In this document: positions 26,320-34,483 of the stretch, in pieces | How the letters are laid out: each line of letters starts with the position of its first letter | Numbering within the stretch: position 1 is the stretch's first letter | From: Gammaproteobacteria bacterium | Lineage (GTDB): Bacteria > Pseudomonadota > Gammaproteobacteria > Steroidobacterales > Steroidobacteraceae | Assembly (NCBI GenBank): GCA_025357915.1 | Contig: JANYLH010000022.1 | Location: 1-34,942 of the forward strand | Direction of reading: 5' to 3' | DNA: 34,942 nt | Position numbers and translations under genes: made by a program | The notes under the pieces: model-generated | Told to the model about the DNA's origin: nothing | What the model saw: only the letters and a program-made list of their open reading frames with translations | The model's database searches: none

Positions 26320-26364
26320 ACGCCCCGGTCCCGGTACCATTTACCGGCCAGGAGGGCGTTGTTG

Positions 26365-28245
26365 ATGTCGAACCCGCGCGAGACGCACGGCTTCCAGGCC
26401 GAAGTGCGCCAGCTCATGCAGCTGATGATCCATTCGCTGTACAGCCACCGCGAGATCTTCCTGCGCGAGCTGATTTCCAACGCCTCCGACGCCAACGACA
26501 AGCTGCGCTTCCTCGCCCTTGGCACCCCAGGGTTGCTGGCCGACGAAGCGGAGTTGGCAATCTGGATCGATTTCGACGCCAAGGCCGGCACCCTGACCAT
26601 CCGCGACAACGGCGTGGGTATGAACCGCGAGGAGGCGATCGCGCACCTCGGCACCATCGCCAAGTCGGGCACGGCGGAGTTCTTCGGCCGCCTCACGGGT
26701 GACCAGCAGCGCGATGCGCAGCTGATCGGCCAGTTCGGTGTGGGGTTCTACTCCGCCTTCATCGTCGCTGAGCGCGTCGAGGTTGAAAGCCGCCGCGCCG
26801 GCGACCCTCCCGAGGCGGGGATTCACTGGGAGTCGAGCGCGGACGGCGAGTTCAGCATCGAAGCGCGCACGCGCGCGCAGCGCGGCACCAGCGTCATCCT
26901 GCACCTCAAGGCGGACGCCCGCGAATACGCCGACCCCTGGCGGCTGCGCGCGCTGGTGCGCCGCTATTCCGATCACATCGCCTTCCCGGTGCGGCTCCCC
27001 AAGGAGGGCGCGACGCTTGAATACGAGGCCGTCAACCAGGCGCAGGCGCTGTGGGCGCGACCCCGCGCCCAGATCAGCGACGACGACTACAAGGCCTTCT
27101 ACCGCCATATCAGCCACGATGGGGTCGACCCGCTGGTCTGGGCGCACAACCATGTCGAGGGCAAGCGCGAGTACACCAGCTTGCTGTACGTGCCCGCGCA
27201 GGCGCCATTCGACCTGTGGCAGCGCGAGGCGGCCCGGGGCCTGAAGCTCTACGTGCGGCGCGTGTTCATCATGGACAACGCCGAGCAGTTCCTGCCGCTC
27301 TACCTGCGCTTCATGAAGGGCATCGTCGATTCGGGCGACCTGCCGCTGAACGTGTCGCGCGAGCTCCTGCAGCAGGACGAGCAGGTCGAGGCCATGCGCG
27401 GCGCGCTCACGCGGCGCGCACTGGAATTGCTGGCGAAACTCGCCGCTGACGATCAGGCGAAATATGCCGCCTTCTGGAAGGAATTCGGGCGCGCCCTCAA
27501 GGAGGGCCTGAGCGAGGACCCGGGTAACCGCGAGCGCATCCTGCCCCTGCTGCGCTACGCCAGCACGCACAACGAGGGCGACGAGGAGAGCGTCAGCCTG
27601 GCCGACTACCTGGCGCGCATGAAGCCTTTGCAGGAACGCATTTATTACGTAACCGGCGAAAACATTGGCGCTGCCCGCACCAGCCCGCACATCGAGCAGC
27701 TGCGCGGCAAGGGAATCGAGGTGCTGCTGCTGGGCGATCGGATCGACGAATGGGTGATGGGGCAGTTGCCCGAGTACGCCGGCAAGCGCTTCAAGGACGC
27801 CTCGCGGGGCCAGCTGGAACTCGGTGCGCTCGCCGACGTGGCTGACCAGGAACGCGTCGACGCTGCGCTCAAGGAGAGCAAGGGCCTGCTCAAGCGCTGC
27901 AAGGACGCGCTGGGCGAGCGGGTGCGCGAAGTACGGCCGAGCACCCGGCTGCAGGACTCGCCGGCCTGCCTGGTGCGCGACGAGCATGACCTGTCCGAAT
28001 CCATGCGCCGTGTGCTGCAGGCGCAGGGCCAGGCGCCGCCGCCCGCGGCCGCGACGCTCGAGCTCAACGTGGCGCATCCGCTGGTGCGCTATCTCGAGGG
28101 GCTCCCCAGGGGCGAGGCCTTCGACGAACTGGCGCAGGTGCTCTACGACCAGGCGCGCCTGAACGAATCCGGCCAGATCGAGCGACCGGCGGAATTTTCC
28201 CGCCGGCTCAACGGGCTGCTGGTGCGGCTCGCCGGCGCACAGTGA
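26365..28245 (+). CDS. htpG: Molecular chaperone HtpG (Hsp90)
   Basis: Dimeric ATP-dependent chaperone of the cytoplasm, 626 aa (E. coli 624). The GHKL ATPase domain shows ELISNASDANDKLRF (35-49), DNGVGM (81-86) and GQFGVGFYSAF (122-132). The middle domain includes YVRRVFIMDNAEQFLPLYLRF and SRELLQQDEQ, and the C-terminal dimerisation domain follows. The ATG at 26365 has GGAGG about nine bases upstream; in-frame TTG codons at 26359 and 26362 are less likely starts. It follows a near-consensus sigma-32 promoter and leads a probable stress operon with msrB (20 bp downstream) and a hydrolase. Confidence 0.97.
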   Translation: MSNPRETHGFQAEVRQLMQLMIHSLYSHREIFLRELISNASDANDKLRFLALGTPGLLADEAELAIWIDFDAKAGTLTIRDNGVGMNREEAIAHLGTIAKSGTAEFFGRLTGDQQRDAQLIGQFGVGFYSAFIVAERVEVESRRAGDPPEAGIHWESSADGEFSIEARTRAQRGTSVILHLKADAREYADPWRLRALVRRYSDHIAFPVRLPKEGATLEYEAVNQAQALWARPRAQISDDDYKAFYRHISHDGVDPLVWAHNHVEGKREYTSLLYVPAQAPFDLWQREAARGLKLYVRRVFIMDNAEQFLPLYLRFMKGIVDSGDLPLNVSRELLQQDEQVEAMRGALTRRALELLAKLAADDQAKYAAFWKEFGRALKEGLSEDPGNRERILPLLRYASTHNEGDEESVSLADYLARMKPLQERIYYVTGENIGAARTSPHIEQLRGKGIEVLLLGDRIDEWVMGQLPEYAGKRFKDASRGQLELGALADVADQERVDAALKESKGLLKRCKDALGERVREVRPSTRLQDSPACLVRDEHDLSESMRRVLQAQGQAPPPAAATLELNVAHPLVRYLEGLPRGEAFDELAQVLYDQARLNESGQIERPAEFSRRLNGLLVRLAGAQ

Positions 28246-28265
28246 GCTTGCAAGGAGGGTGACCC

Positions 28266-28685
28266 ATGGCGACCGACAAGGATGCGACAACGCCTGACGA
28301 TGCCGAGCTGCGCGCACGGCTGACGCCGCTGCAGTACCAGGTGACGCGCGAGAAGGGCACCGAACGCGCCTTCACCGGCGCCTATGCCCACCACAAGGAG
28401 GCGGGCGTGTATCGCTGCGTCTGCTGCGGCGCCGACCTGTTCAGTTCCACGACCAAGTACGACAGCGGTTCCGGTTGGCCCAGTTTCTGGCTGCCGCTGG
28501 CGGGCGACAATGTACGCACCCATGTCGACCGTTCGCACGGCATGGTGCGCACCGAGGTCAGCTGCGCGCAGTGTGACGCCCACCTCGGCCATGTGTTCGA
28601 CGACGGCCCGCGACCGAGCGGCCAACGCTTTTGCATCAACTCGGCCTCGCTCGCCTTCGAGCCCGACCCTGCAGCCGGCAAGTGA
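28266..28685 (+). CDS. msrB: Peptide-methionine (R)-S-oxide reductase MsrB
   Basis: Repairs methionine-R-sulfoxide in oxidised proteins, with thioredoxin as donor. It is 139 aa, without a signal peptide, so cytoplasmic. Zinc-binding pairs are C51/C54 (CVCC) and C100/C103 (CAQC). Other conserved parts are [21 protein letters not shown] and the catalytic Cys123 in RFCINSASL. The ATG has a strong AAGGAGG site upstream. Only 20 bp follow htpG, so it is probably read from the htpG heat-shock promoter, pairing chaperone and oxidative repair. Confidence 0.96.
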   Translation: MATDKDATTPDDAELRARLTPLQYQVTREKGTERAFTGAYAHHKEAGVYRCVCCGADLFSSTTKYDSGSGWPSFWLPLAGDNVRTHVDRSHGMVRTEVSCAQCDAHLGHVFDDGPRPSGQRFCINSASLAFEPDPAAGK

Positions 28686-28709
28686 AATACCGTTCGTGAA
28701 CGCTCCGCG

Positions 28710-29354
28710 GTGAACAAGGTCGTCGCGCACAGCGCGGCCATCGACGGCCCCGCCGGGCGCCTCGAGACCCTGATAGAAGAGCCGGCGCCCGGCGAGCCGC
28801 CGCCACGCCTTGCCGCCGTGGTCTGTCATCCGCACCCGCTCTTTGGCGGCACGCTCCACAACAAGGTGGTACACACCCTGGCGCGCTCGCTCCGGGCCGG
28901 CGGGGCTGCCACGCTGCGTTTCAATTTCCGCGGCGTGGGGGCGAGCGAGGGGAGTCATGACGGCGGCGCGGGAGAGCGCGCGGATGCGCTGGCCGCCGTC
29001 GCCTGGGCCCGCGACCGCTGGCCCGGCGCGCCGCTGGTGCTCGCCGGTTTCTCCTTCGGCGCCGCCGTGGCCATCCGCGCCGCGGCCGCGGCGCAGCCGG
29101 ACTGGCTGATCAGCGTTGCTCCTGCCGTCGATCGGGTCAGCCTCGAGGGAACGCCACTGCATGCAGGTGCCTGGCTTATCGTGCAGGGCGACGCCGACGA
29201 AGTCGTTGCACCCGCATCGGTGGTGAACTGGGCGGCGCGCGAGGCACCTCAGGCGCGCTTGCGAGTGCTCGCCGGCGTCGGGCATTTCTTCCACGGGCGC
29301 CTGCACGAGCTGCGCGATTGCATCCAGCAGGAATGGCCACCGGGCATCAGGTAG
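28710..29354 (+). CDS. Alpha/beta hydrolase (COG2945-like)
   Basis: A 214-aa cytoplasmic alpha/beta-hydrolase. Features are the HPHPLFGGTLHNKVVHTLA block, typical of this family, FNFRGVGASEG, the nucleophile elbow GFSFG (Ser115), GDADEVV with the probable acid (D161 or D163) and GVGHFF with His192. The substrate is unknown; relatives are annotated as dienelactone-hydrolase-like or simply alpha/beta hydrolases. The start is a GTG at 28710, which is the only reasonable start before the conserved region. It lies 24 bp after msrB on the same strand and is probably the last gene of the htpG operon. Convergent with the HU-family gene. Confidence 0.85.
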   Translation: MNKVVAHSAAIDGPAGRLETLIEEPAPGEPPPRLAAVVCHPHPLFGGTLHNKVVHTLARSLRAGGAATLRFNFRGVGASEGSHDGGAGERADALAAVAWARDRWPGAPLVLAGFSFGAAVAIRAAAAAQPDWLISVAPAVDRVSLEGTPLHAGAWLIVQGDADEVVAPASVVNWAAREAPQARLRVLAGVGHFFHGRLHELRDCIQQEWPPGIR

Positions 29355-29375
29355 CGGCACGCCCACAGTCGGCAC

Positions 29376-29413
29376 AAAAACAAAGGGCCCGGACTGACTG
29401 GCAGCACGGGCCC
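29376..29413 (-). terminator. Rho-independent terminator of the HU-family gene
   Basis: On the minus strand CGGGCCC arms (29413-29407 and 29391-29385, complementary) enclose a 15-base loop and are followed by TTTGTTTTTGT. It stands 57 bp after the HU-family stop. On the plus strand no T-run follows, so it does not serve the hydrolase gene. Confidence 0.8.
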
Positions 29414-29470
29414 CCTGGAATGGCGATCAATCACCCCGGCGGCTGCCAGGGCAAAAAGCCTGATGGGCTC

Positions 29471-29782
29471 TTAGTTCACCATCGACTTGAGGCTCTTGAG
29501 CGGCAGCGCGCGCACTTTCTTGCTGGCTGGCTTGGCCTTGAACATCATCTTCTCGCCGGTGAAGGGGTTGACGCCTTCACGGGCCTTGGTGGCGGGCTTC
29601 TTCACCACTTTGAGCTTGAGCAGGCCCGGCAGGGTGAACAACCCGTTGCCGCGCAGGCTCTTCTTGACGATCCCGTTCAGGGAGTCGAACACTTCGTTGA
29701 CCTGCTTGCGGGAAAGCTCGGTGTCTTTTGAAATCGTCGCCAGGATCTCCGACTTGGTCGGCGCCCCACCTTTCTTCGCCAT
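29471..29782 (-). CDS. HU-family DNA-binding protein
   Basis: Histone-like nucleoid protein of 103 aa that bends DNA as a dimer. The HU/IHF fold is visible: a helical N-terminus (TKSEILATISKDTELSRKQVNEV), the GLFTLPGLLKLKV strands, the DNA-inserting arm with VNPFTGEKMMFKAKPASKKVR, and a C-terminal helix. The N- and C-terminal ends are longer and more lysine-rich than in E. coli HU (90 aa), so this may be one of several paralogues. The ATG at 29782 has GGAG eight bases upstream. An extended -10 and a striking dyad precede it, and a terminator follows. Confidence 0.94.
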   Translation of the reverse strand: MAKKGGAPTKSEILATISKDTELSRKQVNEVFDSLNGIVKKSLRGNGLFTLPGLLKLKVVKKPATKAREGVNPFTGEKMMFKAKPASKKVRALPLKSLKSMVN

Positions 29783-29820
29783 TGCTGAATCTCCTCAATT
29801 TTGGCTGTCAGTTCGAAAAA

Positions 29821-29841
29821 AATTCACGGTGTGCGTGAATT
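29821..29841 (-). promoter_or_regulatory. 21-bp dyad with T-run at the predicted HU-gene transcript start
   Basis: AATTCACG (29821-29828) and CGTGAATT (29834-29841) are perfect eight-base inverted repeats around GTGTG. On the minus strand the right arm merges into a run of seven T's (29816-29822). It starts at the predicted transcript start (about 29842) and lies 39 bp before the HU-family ATG. It may be an operator over +1, a 5' stem-loop, or an attenuator-like terminator. Confidence 0.5.
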
Positions 29842-29848
29842 GGAGCGC

Positions 29849-29876
29849 AACATAACACAAGCAGTGCGCCGCGCAA
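29849..29876 (-). promoter_or_regulatory. Extended -10 promoter of the HU-family gene
   Basis: The minus strand reads TGT-TATGTT (29857-29849), an extended -10 with four of six core bases. A poor -35 TTGCGC lies 16 bp upstream (29876-29871). It predicts transcription from about 29842. Confidence 0.4.
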
Positions 29877-30034
29877 ATGCCTTTTTTTCTAGGCTTTGGA
29901 GCGCAGGGCGTCGGCGTAGTGCGACGGCACGCGCGCCGCGTCTCGACGCGCAGTGCAGATGCGCGGCTAAACCTCTGGCTGGATTGGCAGTTGCGCAGCG
30001 CCTGCGCGCGTGCGTGCGGCCGCTGCGCTGCGCT

Positions 30035-30562
30035 CTAGCGCACGAGAATCAGCAGCGCCTGGATGAGAATTCCCGCCCACAGGGGCGACAGATCGAGGTT
30101 CGCGAGCGGTGGAATGAGTCTGCGCAACGGCCGCAGGACCGGCTCGCACAGCGCATTCAGCACCGACTGCGCCGGTGAATAGGTGCCCGGCGCGATCAGC
30201 GAGAGCGTCGCGTACAGGAAGATCGCGAAGAAGTAGATCCACAGTACGGTGCGCAGGATCTGCAGTGCGGCCAGTGCGGCCCACGGCGCCGGCGGCGGCA
30301 GGCCGAGTCCGCTGAGCAACGTCGGCATGCACACGCGCAGCAGCGCCAGCAGCACGACGAGGACGACCGAAGCGGTGTCCAGTCGGCCCACTGCGGGCAG
30401 TACGCGTCGGAGCGGCGCCAGTACCGGGCTGCTCAGTTGCACGATCGCCCGCACCAGGGGATTGCGGAAGTCGGCCCGGGCCCATTGCAGCAGGAGCCGC
30501 AACAGGAACACGAATTGCGCCACGCTCAGGAGCGAATCGATCAGGAACAGCAGTGCGGCCAT
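30035..30562 (-). CDS. yggT: YggT-family membrane protein
   Basis: Integral membrane protein of 175 aa made of two YggT repeats. Each has a hydrophobic helix followed by an amphipathic segment: residues about 3-60 with NPLVRAIVQLSSPVLAPLRRVLP, and about 100-175 with SVLNALCEPVLRPLRRLIPP. The paired NPxxx-P-LxPLRRxxP motifs are the family signature. The function is unknown; family members affect osmotic-shock tolerance or cell division in other organisms. It is the last gene of yggS-proC-yggT, 18 bp after proC. Confidence 0.93.
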   Translation of the reverse strand: MAALLFLIDSLLSVAQFVFLLRLLLQWARADFRNPLVRAIVQLSSPVLAPLRRVLPAVGRLDTASVVLVVLLALLRVCMPTLLSGLGLPPPAPWAALAALQILRTVLWIYFFAIFLYATLSLIAPGTYSPAQSVLNALCEPVLRPLRRLIPPLANLDLSPLWAGILIQALLILVR

Positions 30563-30580
30563 GGTGCGGTGGTTCTCTCT

Positions 30581-31435
30581 CTAGTCGGCAGCCGTGGGGG
30601 TCCGCGCTCGTCCGAACTGCGCCGCGAGTTCCGCGCTCCGGTGTGCGGCCGCCGCAACGGCGGCAGCGACCAGTTTATCGAAACCACCTGCTTGCAGTGT
30701 TGCCAGAGCGGCGGCAGTAGTGCCACCCTTGCTGGTGACGGCCTCGCGCTGTTCGGCCAGCGTCATGGTTCCCGCCGCCAGTGCACCGGCGCCACACAGC
30801 GTCTGCCGGGCCAGCAGTTGCGCCGTCCCCGCATCCAGCCCCTGGGCCTCGGCGGCTGCGGCGAGGTGTTCGGCCAGCAGGAAGAAATAGGCCGGACCGC
30901 TGCCGGAAAGCGCGGTCACGATGTCAAGATCCGCTTCGCGCTCCACCCAGACGGCCACACCAGCGGCGGCGCAGACGCGCGCGGCGAGGGCCCGGGCCGC
31001 CGGATCGACCGCCGGCGTCGCGTAAAGTGCGGTGGCGCCGGCACCGACCAGCGCCGCGCGGTTTGGCATGGCGCGCACGATAGGGAGAGCGGGACAGTGC
31101 ATGGCCAGATCGGCCACGCGCAGGCCCGCGGCTATCGACAGCAGGACCGGCCGCTGCTGTGCGAACGTCGGAGCCAGCCCGGCCAGCAGCTCCGGGACCT
31201 GTTGCGGCTTGACGGCGAGCACCACCAGGGCTGCGCCCGCGACCACCGCCCGGTTGTCCGCCAGCGCCGTGACACCGTATTGGCGCTCCAGGGCCTCGCG
31301 CTGCGCCGCGACCGGCTCGCCGACCCGCAGTTGCGTGGCGGCAAAGCCATCGCGCAGCAGGCCCTGGATCATCGCCCGCGCCATGTTGCCGCCGCCGAGA
31401 AAGCTGATCTTGATGGCCGGATTCACTGGGGGCAT
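30581..31435 (-). CDS. proC: Pyrroline-5-carboxylate reductase
   Basis: Final step of proline synthesis: reduces 1-pyrroline-5-carboxylate with NAD(P)H. It is 284 aa. The N-terminal Rossmann motif is ISFLGGGNMARAMIQGL, followed by VVLAVKPQQV, the VRAMPNRAALVGAGATALY block and, in the C-terminal dimerisation domain, ALSGSGPAYFFLLAEHL and SKGGTTAAALATL. It starts eight bases after the yggS stop and is followed by yggT; this three-gene order next to pilT is common in gammaproteobacteria. Confidence 0.96.
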   Translation of the reverse strand: MPPVNPAIKISFLGGGNMARAMIQGLLRDGFAATQLRVGEPVAAQREALERQYGVTALADNRAVVAGAALVVLAVKPQQVPELLAGLAPTFAQQRPVLLSIAAGLRVADLAMHCPALPIVRAMPNRAALVGAGATALYATPAVDPAARALAARVCAAAGVAVWVEREADLDIVTALSGSGPAYFFLLAEHLAAAAEAQGLDAGTAQLLARQTLCGAGALAAGTMTLAEQREAVTSKGGTTAAALATLQAGGFDKLVAAAVAAAAHRSAELAAQFGRARTPTAAD

Positions 31436-31443
31436 TCTACGGG

Positions 31444-32181
31444 CTAGGGGCTGCCCATGCTCAGAGGATCGGTACGCGAACCCAACAGCGCCGTGCCGAC
31501 GCGCACCATGGTGGAGCCGGCGGCAATGGCGGTTTCGAAGTCGCCGCTCATGCCCATCGACAGCGTGTCAAGAGCGGCGCCGGCGCGGTTGAGCTGTTCG
31601 TACAGTTTGTGCACTGCGCCGAAGCGCTCGCGCTGCTGCGCGACGCTGAGCCCTTCGGGCAACATGCACATCAGGCCGCGCAGCCGCAGGCGCGGGAGCG
31701 CGGCGATGGCGCCGGCCAGCGCGGCCGCTTCCGCCGCACTGGCGCCGCCCTTGGTGTCATCATCGGCGAGCTTGACCTGCACGCAGACATTGAGCGGCGG
31801 CGCGAGCTGCGGCCGCTGCGCGGCGAGGCGCTCGGCGATGCGCAGCCGGTCGACGCCGTGCACCCAGGCAAAGCGCTCGGCAATCGTGCGCGTCTTGTTG
31901 GCCTGGAGCCGTCCGATGAAATGCCAGCTCAGCTCCATGCCGGACAGGGCGTCGAGCTTCGGCAGCGCCTCCTGCAGGTAGCTCTCGCCAAAATGCTCGA
32001 CCCCGAGCTGCGCCAGCGCACGCACGGCCTCGGCGCCGTGACCCTTGCTGACCGCCAGCAGCGTGACGCAGTCCTCATTCCGGCCGGCGGCGCGGGCCGC
32101 CGCGCCGATGCGTGCGCGCAACGCCCGGAGCCTTGCGGCCAAATCGTCGGCGAGTGATGAATTCTGCGGAATGATTAACAT
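31444..32181 (-). CDS. yggS: YggS-family pyridoxal phosphate-binding protein
   Basis: Single-domain PLP-binding protein with a TIM-barrel fold like the N-terminal part of alanine racemase. It takes part in PLP homeostasis and has no clear enzymatic activity. From the ATG at 32181 it has 245 aa. K46 in TLLAVSKGH is the PLP lysine, followed by HFGESYLQEAL, WHFIGRLQANKT, LRGLMCMLP, SMGMSGDFETAI and TMVRVGTALLG with the phosphate-binding residues. An upstream in-frame TTG (32193) would add four residues. Divergent from pilT; the start of yggS-proC-yggT. Confidence 0.95.
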   Translation of the reverse strand: MLIIPQNSSLADDLAARLRALRARIGAAARAAGRNEDCVTLLAVSKGHGAEAVRALAQLGVEHFGESYLQEALPKLDALSGMELSWHFIGRLQANKTRTIAERFAWVHGVDRLRIAERLAAQRPQLAPPLNVCVQVKLADDDTKGGASAAEAAALAGAIAALPRLRLRGLMCMLPEGLSVAQQRERFGAVHKLYEQLNRAGAALDTLSMGMSGDFETAIAAGSTMVRVGTALLGSRTDPLSMGSP

Positions 32182-32201
32182 ATTGAGGGCCAAGCCGCTC
32201 C

Positions 32202-32209
32202 GTTATACT
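32202..32209. promoter_or_regulatory. Shared -10 element of divergent yggS and pilT
   Basis: The near-symmetric GTTATACT reads TATACT on the plus strand (32204-32209, for pilT) and TATAAC on the minus strand (32207-32202, for yggS). It lies in the 75-bp gap between the two starts. -35 boxes are weak on both sides (TTGAGG at 32183-32188 for pilT). Confidence 0.4.
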
Positions 32210-32256
32210 GCGTCGGCGCGTTGCCTTCGCAGCCTGCAGCTCGGCGAGGAAATCTG

Positions 32257-33297
32257 ATGGCGGTCGATATCGCACAACTCCTGGCGTTTGCCGTCAAGAA
32301 TAACGCCTCCGACCTGCACCTGTCGGCGGGGGTGCCGCCGATGATCCGCGTCGACGGCGACGTCAAGCGTATCAACATGCCGGCACTGACCCACAAGGAA
32401 GTGCACGGCATGGTGTACGACATCATGAACGACAAGCAGCGCAAGGCCTACGAGGAATTCTTCGAGACCGATTTTTCCTTCGAAATTCCGAAACTTGCGC
32501 GCTTCCGCGTCAATGCCTTCAACCAGAACCGCGGCGCCGGCGCCGTGTTCCGCAACATTCCCTCCACCATCCTCAGCCTCGATGACCTGCAGGCGCCCAA
32601 GAGCTTCCGCGACCTGTGCATGCTGCCGCGCGGTCTGGTGCTGGTGACCGGGCCCACGGGTTCGGGCAAGTCGACCACGCTCGCGGGCATGGTCAATCAC
32701 TGCAACGACAATCGTCCCGATCACATCATCACGATCGAGGATCCGATCGAGTTCGTGCACGAGTGCAAGAAGTGCCTGGTCAACCAGCGCGAGGTCAAGC
32801 GCGACACGCTGGGCTTCAGCGAGGCCTTGCGCTCGGCGCTGCGCGAAGACCCGGACATCGTGCTGGTCGGCGAAATGCGCGACCTGGAGACCATCCGCCT
32901 GGCCCTCACCGCGGCCGAGACCGGCCACCTGGTGTTCGGCACGCTGCACACGAGTTCAGCCGCCAAGACCATCGACCGTATCGTCGACGTGTTCCCCGGC
33001 GAAGAGAAGGAAATGGTGCGCTCGATGCTGTCCGAGTCGCTGCGCGCTGTGATCTCGCAGACGCTGCTCAAGCGCGTCGGCGGCGGCCGCGTGGCGGCGC
33101 ACGAGATCATGATCGGCACACCGGCGATCCGTAACCTGATCCGCGAGGGCAAGATCGCGCAGATGTATTCCTCGATCCAGACCGGCGGCTCGGTGGGCAT
33201 GCAGACGCTCGACCAGTGCCTCACGGAGCTGGTGACCAAGGGCGCGGTCAGCAAGGAAGAGGCGCGCTACAAGGCCCAGAACAAGGACGCGCTGTAA
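32257..33297 (+). CDS. pilT: Type IV pilus retraction ATPase PilT
   Basis: Hexameric cytoplasmic ATPase that depolymerises type IV pili, giving twitching motility. It is 346 aa. It has a PAS-like N-domain (KNNASDLHLSAGVPPMIRVDG), Walker A GPTGSGKST (132-140), the Asp box ITIEDPIEFVH, Walker B DIVLVGEMRD, the His box TGHLVFGTLHTSS, and PAIRNLIREGK with the AIRNLIRE motif needed for retraction. ATG 32257 has GAGGAAA upstream; a TTG at 32221 is less likely. pilU follows after 28 bp. Confidence 0.97.
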   Translation: MAVDIAQLLAFAVKNNASDLHLSAGVPPMIRVDGDVKRINMPALTHKEVHGMVYDIMNDKQRKAYEEFFETDFSFEIPKLARFRVNAFNQNRGAGAVFRNIPSTILSLDDLQAPKSFRDLCMLPRGLVLVTGPTGSGKSTTLAGMVNHCNDNRPDHIITIEDPIEFVHECKKCLVNQREVKRDTLGFSEALRSALREDPDIVLVGEMRDLETIRLALTAAETGHLVFGTLHTSSAAKTIDRIVDVFPGEEKEMVRSMLSESLRAVISQTLLKRVGGGRVAAHEIMIGTPAIRNLIREGKIAQMYSSIQTGGSVGMQTLDQCLTELVTKGAVSKEEARYKAQNKDAL

Positions 33298-33325
33298 GCG
33301 CAGCGGTTTGCACGAGGTTGCCACC

Positions 33326-34483
33326 ATGGATCGCGAACAAGCCATCAAACTGATGCAGGACCTGTTGCGCCGCGTGGTCGAACGCGTCGCCTCGGACCTG
33401 TTCATCACCGCGGGCTTCCCGCCGGCCGTGAAGATCGATGGCGAGATCCGTCCGCAGATGGATCGTGCGCTCAGCCCCGAGCAGTCGGCCGTGCTGGTGC
33501 GCTCGATCATGAATGACCGGCAGTCGAAGGAGTTCGACGCCACCAAGGAATGCAACTTCGCGATCGCGCCGCCCGGAATCGGCCGCTTTCGCGTCAGCGC
33601 CTTCGTGCAGCAGGGCTGCACGGGCTGCGTGATCCGCCTGATCAACGCCAAGATCCCCACCTTTGAAGAGCTCGACCTGCCGCCGATCCTGCGCGATGTG
33701 GTGCTCTCCAAGCGCGGACTGGTGCTCGTGGTCGGCGGCACGGGTTCGGGCAAATCGACTTCGCTGGCTTCGATGATCGGTTACCGCAACGAGAAGACCC
33801 GCGGCCACATCGTCACCATCGAAGACCCGGTGGAGTACGTGCACCCGCACAAGGGCTGCGTGATCACGCACCGCGAAGTCGGCGTCGACACCGATTCCTG
33901 GCACGCCGCGCTGCGCAATACCTTGCGCCAGGCGCCCGATGTGATCCTGATCGGCGAAATCCGCGATCGCGAGACCATGGAGTACGGCATCCAGTTCGCC
34001 GAGACCGGCCACCTGGTGCTGGCTACGCTCCATGCCAACAGCTCCAACCAGGCGCTCGATCGCATCATCAACTTCTTCAGCGAAGACCGGCGCGAACAGC
34101 TGCTGATGGATCTGTCGCTGAACATCCGCGCGCTGATCTCGCAGCGGCTGATTCCGCGTGAAGCGGGCAGCGGGCGCATCGCGGCGATGGAGATCATGCT
34201 CAACTCGCCGCTGATCCAGGACCTGATCTTCCGTGGCGACGTTGCCAAGATCAAGGAAATCATGGGCCGCTCGACACGCCTCGGCATGAACACCTTCGAC
34301 CAGGCGCTGTTCGATCTCTACGAGAAGGGCCTGATCTCCTACGAGGACGCACTGCGCAATTCCGATTCCAAGAACGAGCTGCGCCTGCGCGTGAAACTCG
34401 AGAGCAAGCGCGACAACAAGCCGATCGAGAGCGATGGTGACCTGGCGATCGTCGATGACGAGGCCGAAGGGCGCAGCATGTGA
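33326..34483 (+). CDS. pilU: PilU, accessory pilus-retraction ATPase
   Basis: PilT-type ATPase of 385 aa that works with PilT in retraction under load. It has the PilU features SDLFITAGFPPAVKIDGE, TKECNFAIAPPGIGRFRVS, Walker A GGTGSGKST (with K143), VTIEDPVEYVHPHKGCV, RQAPDVILIGEIRD and the PilU-type tail TFDQALFDLYEKGLISYEDA, ending in an acidic stretch. It has no AIRNLIRE motif. ATG 33326 has GAGG nine bases upstream. Its stop overlaps the next gene's GTG by four bases. Confidence 0.95.
   Translation: MDREQAIKLMQDLLRRVVERVASDLFITAGFPPAVKIDGEIRPQMDRALSPEQSAVLVRSIMNDRQSKEFDATKECNFAIAPPGIGRFRVSAFVQQGCTGCVIRLINAKIPTFEELDLPPILRDVVLSKRGLVLVVGGTGSGKSTSLASMIGYRNEKTRGHIVTIEDPVEYVHPHKGCVITHREVGVDTDSWHAALRNTLRQAPDVILIGEIRDRETMEYGIQFAETGHLVLATLHANSSNQALDRIINFFSEDRREQLLMDLSLNIRALISQRLIPREAGSGRIAAMEIMLNSPLIQDLIFRGDVAKIKEIMGRSTRLGMNTFDQALFDLYEKGLISYEDALRNSDSKNELRLRVKLESKRDNKPIESDGDLAIVDDEAEGRSM

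Larger units (their letters stand above)
26041..26364. other. 324-bp gap between parA-like gene and htpG
   Basis: It holds the parA-like leader at the left, a possible micro-ORF at 26215-26295 and the htpG sigma-32 promoter at 26291-26319. At 26301-26315 the bases GGGGC-N5-GCCCC can form a small hairpin within the promoter, and GGGGCG can alternatively pair with CGCCCC at 26321-26326. I see nothing convincing in 26060-26200, which is GC-rich with several GCGCCGC-like runs. Confidence 0.5.

Noticed and set aside
29454-29472. Small hairpin with T5 directly after the HU-family stop
   Set aside because: Only four base pairs. The stronger structure at 29376-29413 is the better terminator.
29801-30178. 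125-codon plus-strand frame over the HU-gene promoter and yggT end
   Set aside because: Arg-rich composition typical of shadow frames in GC-rich DNA, and it covers the HU-gene control region.
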